Positions 60,827-64,000 of a stretch of 64,000 nt of DNA are shown here, in pieces; positions within the stretch are counted from its first letter, which is position 1; each line of letters opens with the position of its first letter. The DNA comes from Jiella endophytica (GTDB taxonomy: Bacteria > Pseudomonadota > Alphaproteobacteria > Rhizobiales > Rhizobiaceae). Position numbers and translations under genes: made by a program. Below the pieces are notes generated by a model that saw only the letters and a program-made list of their open reading frames with translations, did not search any database and was not told the origin of the DNA. The stretch is taken from NCBI RefSeq assembly GCF_004519335.1, contig NZ_SOZD01000001.1, forward strand, positions 744,001 to 808,000. The letters run 5' to 3'.

Positions 60827-61816
60827 CTATTTCTGGGTGTCGCGGATGCGCTTCACCAGATCCTTCAGTTCCGGGGTGTCGGCGTATTTCTCGTAGATCG
60901 GGTCCATCGCCTTGACGAAGGGCGCCGGGTCGACCTCGTTGATCTCGACGCCGGCGGCCTCGACGATCTTGCGCGACTTTTCCTCCTGGGCGTCCCAGAG
61001 CTCGCGCATCTTGGTCACCGACTGCTTGGCGGCGTCGCGCACGGCCGTCTGATCCTCCGGCGACAGCTTGTCCCAGGAGACCTTCGACATCATCAGCACC
61101 TCGGGGCACTGGGAATGCTGATCGAGCGAATAGTATTTCGCGACCTCGAAGTGCTTGGAGGACTCGTAGCTCGGCCAGTTGTTCTCGGCGCCGTCGATCA
61201 GCCCGGTCTGCAGACCGGAATAGACCTCGCCATAGGCCATCGGGGTCGCATTGGCGCCAAGCGCATTGACCATGTCGACGAAGAGGTCGGACTGGATGAC
61301 GCGGAACTTGAGGCCCTTGAGGTCCTCCAGCGTCTTGATCGGATGCTTGGAATTGTAGAAGGAGCGCGCACCGGAATCGTAGACGGCAAGACCGACATAG
61401 CCTGCCGGCTCGAAGGCCTTGAGGATGTCCTCGCCGATCGGGCCGTCCATGACCGAGCGCATGTTCTCCTTGGAGGTGAAGATGTAGGGCATGCAGGGGA
61501 CGATCGTCGCCGGAACGATGCCGTTCATCGGCGCGAAGTTGACGCGGTTGAGGTCAATGACGCCGAACTTGGTCTGCTCGATCGTCTCTTTTTCCTCGCC
61601 GAGCTGATGCGAATCGAAGACCTGGATGGAGATCCGCCCGTCGGTCTCCTTCTTCAGGACGTCGCTCATGAACTTGACCGCCTCGACGGTCGGATAGCCG
61701 TCCGGATGGGTGTCGGCCGAGCGCAGGACGACTTCCTGCGCATTGGCGGCGACGAGACCTCCGCCAAGAACCGTCGCGACGGCGAGCGCCGCCGTCAGTC
61801 TTTTCATCATGCCCAT
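60827..61816 (-). CDS. TRAP transporter substrate-binding protein (DctP-type)
   Basis: 329 residues with signal peptide ([23 protein letters not shown]) and GGGAGG upstream of ATG 61816. DctP-family landmarks are [48 protein letters not shown] (with the ligand-binding arginine), [21 protein letters not shown]. The last motif is typical of sialic-acid/uronate-type TRAP binders. It captures uronates in the periplasm. Confidence 0.93.
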   Translation of the reverse strand: MGMMKRLTAALAVATVLGGGLVAANAQEVVLRSADTHPDGYPTVEAVKFMSDVLKKETDGRISIQVFDSHQLGEEKETIEQTKFGVIDLNRVNFAPMNGIVPATIVPCMPYIFTSKENMRSVMDGPIGEDILKAFEPAGYVGLAVYDSGARSFYNSKHPIKTLEDLKGLKFRVIQSDLFVDMVNALGANATPMAYGEVYSGLQTGLIDGAENNWPSYESSKHFEVAKYYSLDQHSQCPEVLMMSKVSWDKLSPEDQTAVRDAAKQSVTKMRELWDAQEEKSRKIVEAAGVEINEVDPAPFVKAMDPIYEKYADTPELKDLVKRIRDTQK

Positions 61817-61851
61817 GTTTTCCTCCCAGAAAATGGCGGCGATGCCGCCCG

Positions 61852-63258
61852 TCAGAGCCTGTAGGCCTCCTTGGCCAGGCGATAGGTCAGATCCCGCGCG
61901 AGCTCGAACGCCTCGTCCTCCTCGAGGCGGCCGGTGGTCACGAGATCGGCGAGATAGGCGCAGTCCACCCGCCGCGCGACGTCGTGCCGGGCGGGGATCG
62001 AGCAGAAGGCGCGGGTGTCGTCGTTGAAGCCGACGGTGTTGTAGAAGCCGGCGGTCTCGGTCGCCGTCTGGCGGAAGCGCAGCATCCCCTCGGCGGAATC
62101 GAAGAACCACCATGGCGGGCCGAGCCGCAGGCACGGATAGACGCCGGCGAGCGGGGCGAGCTCGCGGGAATAGACCGTCTCGTCCAGCGTGAAGAGGATC
62201 AGCGTGAAGCTCTTTTCCAGCCCGCAGACGTCGAGCAGCGGCTTCAGCGCGGCGACGTAATTGGTCGGCTGCGGGATGTCGAAACCCTTGTCGCGGCCGA
62301 AGCGCTCGAAGATCGAGGCGGAATGGTTGCGGACCGAGCCGGCATGGATCTGCATCACCATGCCGTCCTCGACCGAGAGCCTGGCCATTTCGGTCAGCAT
62401 CTGGGCCCGGAAGAGTTCACGATCCTCGGGCGAACCGGCACCGCCCTTCACCCGGCCGTAGAGTGCCGATGCCTCGGCGGGCGACAGGTTGGCCGTCCGC
62501 GCCGTCGGATGGCCGTGGTCGGTCGCCGTGGCGCCGTGGTCGCGGAAGAACGCCCGCCGGCTGCGATGCGCATCGATATAGCCGGTGAAGGTCCCCGTGT
62601 CGCAGCCGGTGATCTCGCCGAAGCGTTTAAGGTTTTCGGCAAATCCGGCGAAGTCCGGATCGACGACGGCGTCAGGCCGATAGGTGGTGACCACCTTCCC
62701 CTTCCAGCCGCTGTCGCGGATCTGGCGATGCCAGGCGAGATCGTCGAGCGCGCTTTCGGTCGTCGCGATCGCCTCGACATTGAAGCGCTCGTAGAGCGCG
62801 CGGGGACGGAAGTCGTCCTGCCGCAGCTTTTCGGCGATGGCGTCGTAGGCCGCATCGGCGGTCTCTGCCGACAGCCGGGTCTCGATGCCGAAGAGGTTTT
62901 CGAAGGTGTGGTCGAGCCACAGGCGGGTCGGCGTGCCGCGGAAGAGATAATAGTTTTCGGCAAAGCGCCGCCAGATCTTCCGCCCGTCGGTCTCGACCGG
63001 CGAGCCGTCGACCGAGGGAACTCCCAGTTCCGCGAGGCTCACCCCCTGCGAGACCAGCATGCGGAAGATGTAGTGGTCCGGAACGACGATCAGATGGGCG
63101 GGATCCGGGAAGGCGGCGTTCTCGGCGAACCAGCGCGGCTCGGTGTGCCCGTGCGGCGAAATGATCGGCAGCGAGCGGATGCTGTCATAGAGCGAGCGCG
63201 CGATACGGCGCGTCGTCGGCTCGGCTGGAAACAGCCGATTGTCGTCGAGCAGCGACAT
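61852..63258 (-). CDS. uxaC: Glucuronate isomerase
   Basis: 468 residues, standard UxaC length. Signatures are [24 protein letters not shown] (metal HxH), the [26 protein letters not shown] core and [17 protein letters not shown]. It converts glucuronate and galacturonate to fructuronate and tagaturonate. It is the first gene of the long minus-strand uronate operon and is divergent from a GntR regulator with 75 bp between starts. The very long upstream frame is antisense to that regulator and is not real. Confidence 0.95.
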   Translation of the reverse strand: MSLLDDNRLFPAEPTTRRIARSLYDSIRSLPIISPHGHTEPRWFAENAAFPDPAHLIVVPDHYIFRMLVSQGVSLAELGVPSVDGSPVETDGRKIWRRFAENYYLFRGTPTRLWLDHTFENLFGIETRLSAETADAAYDAIAEKLRQDDFRPRALYERFNVEAIATTESALDDLAWHRQIRDSGWKGKVVTTYRPDAVVDPDFAGFAENLKRFGEITGCDTGTFTGYIDAHRSRRAFFRDHGATATDHGHPTARTANLSPAEASALYGRVKGGAGSPEDRELFRAQMLTEMARLSVEDGMVMQIHAGSVRNHSASIFERFGRDKGFDIPQPTNYVAALKPLLDVCGLEKSFTLILFTLDETVYSRELAPLAGVYPCLRLGPPWWFFDSAEGMLRFRQTATETAGFYNTVGFNDDTRAFCSIPARHDVARRVDCAYLADLVTTGRLEEDEAFELARDLTYRLAKEAYRL

Positions 63259-63296
63259 GATCGTCCTCCCGTCACGCGTTGCGATTGCCAAAATTC

Positions 63297-63312
63297 TGGT
63301 ATGGTAGTATCC
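63297..63312. promoter_or_regulatory. Candidate GntR operator between uxaC and its regulator
   Basis: TGGTATGGTAGTATCC repeats TGGTA twice and lies in the 75-bp divergent spacer, the only place such an operator could act on both genes. The symmetry is imperfect, so this is a weak call. Confidence 0.35.
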
Positions 63313-63333
63313 GAAACCTGTCAAGAGGAGTTC

Positions 63334-64000
63334 ATGACCATCCCGCTCGACCTCAGCCCACCCCCTGCCCCGACGCGATCGACGATGGCCGACGCGGTCT
63401 ATCAGGACCTGCGCCGGGCCATTCTCGAACTGCGTCTGAAGCCGGGAATGCGGGTCTCGGAAGCCGAGATCGCCCGGCAGATGGGCGTGTCGCGCCAGCC
63501 CGTGCGCGAGGCCTTCATCCGGCTCGCACGCATCGGCTATCTCAACGTCCAGCCGCAGCGGCGCACCGAGATCGTCAAGATCTCCGTCAGGGAGGTGCTG
63601 AACGCCCGCTTCATCCGCGAGGCGCTGGAGGTGGCGGTGGTGCGCCGGGCCTGCGAGGGCGATACCCGAGCGCTGGTCGAACAGCTCACGGCCAATCTCA
63701 CGGCGCAGCGCGCCGCGCAGGAGGCGGACGATCGCCGCGAGTTCCACCGGCTCGACGACATGTTCCACCGGCTGATCGCGGAAGGCGCCGGCTGCGGCTT
63801 CACCTGGGCGCTGATCGACGAACAGAAGGCGCAGCTCGACCGGATGCGGTTCCTCACCCTCTCCTACGGCCAGCCCGACGTCTATGACGACCATCTGGCG
63901 ATCTTCGAGGCCCTGAAGGCCCGTGACCCGGCCAAAGCGGAAGCCGCGATGCGGGTCCATCTCGGCCGGATCATCCGGCATCTGGAGCGGCTGCGGATGG
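63334..64000 (+). CDS. GntR-family (FCD) regulator, 3' end outside window
   Basis: At least 222 residues from an ATG with AAGAGGAG. The winged helix (MADAVYQDLRRAILELRLKPGMRVSEAEIARQMGVSRQPVREAFIRLARIGYL region) is followed by an FCD ligand domain with conserved histidine and acidic positions (FHRLDDMFHRLIAEGAG; YDDHLAIFEALKARD). FCD regulators often bind uronates or related acids with a metal. It is divergent from the uronate operon and is its probable repressor. The reading frame runs off the window end with only the last residues missing. Confidence 0.92.
   Translation, partial: MTIPLDLSPPPAPTRSTMADAVYQDLRRAILELRLKPGMRVSEAEIARQMGVSRQPVREAFIRLARIGYLNVQPQRRTEIVKISVREVLNARFIREALEVAVVRRACEGDTRALVEQLTANLTAQRAAQEADDRREFHRLDDMFHRLIAEGAGCGFTWALIDEQKAQLDRMRFLTLSYGQPDVYDDHLAIFEALKARDPAKAEAAMRVHLGRIIRHLERLRM

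Noticed and set aside
1-64000. Insertion sequences, prophage, integrase/att sites, CRISPR arrays, rRNA genes, riboswitches
   Set aside because: No transposase, integrase, phage or Cas proteins, no regularly spaced repeats, and no leader matching a riboswitch family that could be recognised by eye.

Overview
The window is GC-rich (roughly two thirds G+C) DNA with strong G/C bias at third codon positions. Several features point to an alphaproteobacterium, most likely of the Hyphomicrobiales (Rhizobiales): the GAAC-N7-GAAC type of LexA box, the imuA-imuB-dnaE2 mutagenesis cassette, FixK/FNR-type boxes next to universal stress and phasin genes, a BigR/SqrR-like sulfide module, and many ABC and TRAP uptake systems. 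The genus cannot be fixed from this sequence. No insertion sequence, phage, CRISPR array or rRNA operon is visible; it reads as chromosomal accessory metabolism.

Layout. (1) 0-5.8 kb: SOS-controlled imuA-imuB-dnaE2 behind a perfect LexA box. (2) 5.8-10.6 kb: a FecR-domain protein with a CHASE2 adenylate/guanylate cyclase, then a membrane sugar-phosphate transferase and a small exported-looking peptide. (3) 10.6-11.9 kb: dusA and a CAU-anticodon tRNA. (4) 12-21.2 kb: a probable low-oxygen/stress block (universal stress protein, DUF5335 protein, phasin, zinc alcohol dehydrogenase, two P-type ATPases, an ABC-exporter membrane domain lacking its ATPase) with three FNR/FixK-type boxes. (5) 21.4-32.7 kb: a MocR regulator, GMC oxidoreductase, enolase-superfamily enzyme, aldehyde dehydrogenase, amine-oxidase-like flavoprotein and a polyamine-type ABC importer, apparently for an unidentified amine. 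(6) 32.8-44 kb: an amide/urea system (urtABCDE-fmdA-fmdB) divergent from a very unusual sensor that fuses an NCS1-type permease, an eight-cysteine cluster, a histidine kinase and a receiver, followed by its LuxR-type partner. (7) 44-50 kb: a sulfide-oxidation module (persulfide dioxygenase, peroxiredoxin, SqrR/BigR-like repressor, rhodanese-SQR fusion, TauE/SafE exporter, two YeeE/YedE proteins). Two copies of a dispersed palindrome flank its plus-strand half. (8) 50-54.3 kb: a TetR regulator, a four-carbon acid sugar kinase beside a decayed class II aldolase, and a YqjI/YqjH-like PadR-ferric reductase pair. (9) 54.4-64 kb: a hexuronate/unsaturated-uronate operon (uxaC-dctPQM-uxuB-kdgF-kduI-kduD plus an esterase) with a divergent GntR regulator cut by the window end.

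Most blocks pair an importer or sensor with a short catabolic path and a local regulator. Sulfide would be oxidised by SQR to persulfide, then by the dioxygenase to sulfite, and exported. Amides or urea would be imported and hydrolysed to ammonium. Uronates would enter through the TRAP carrier and be isomerised and reduced towards 2-keto-3-deoxygluconate; the kinase and aldolase needed afterwards are not in the window. Three solute-binding-protein genes are each followed by a GC-rich stem-loop before the next transporter gene, which suggests differential expression inside the operons. Start codons were chosen by ribosome-binding sites, overlaps and domain boundaries and often lie inside longer open frames.
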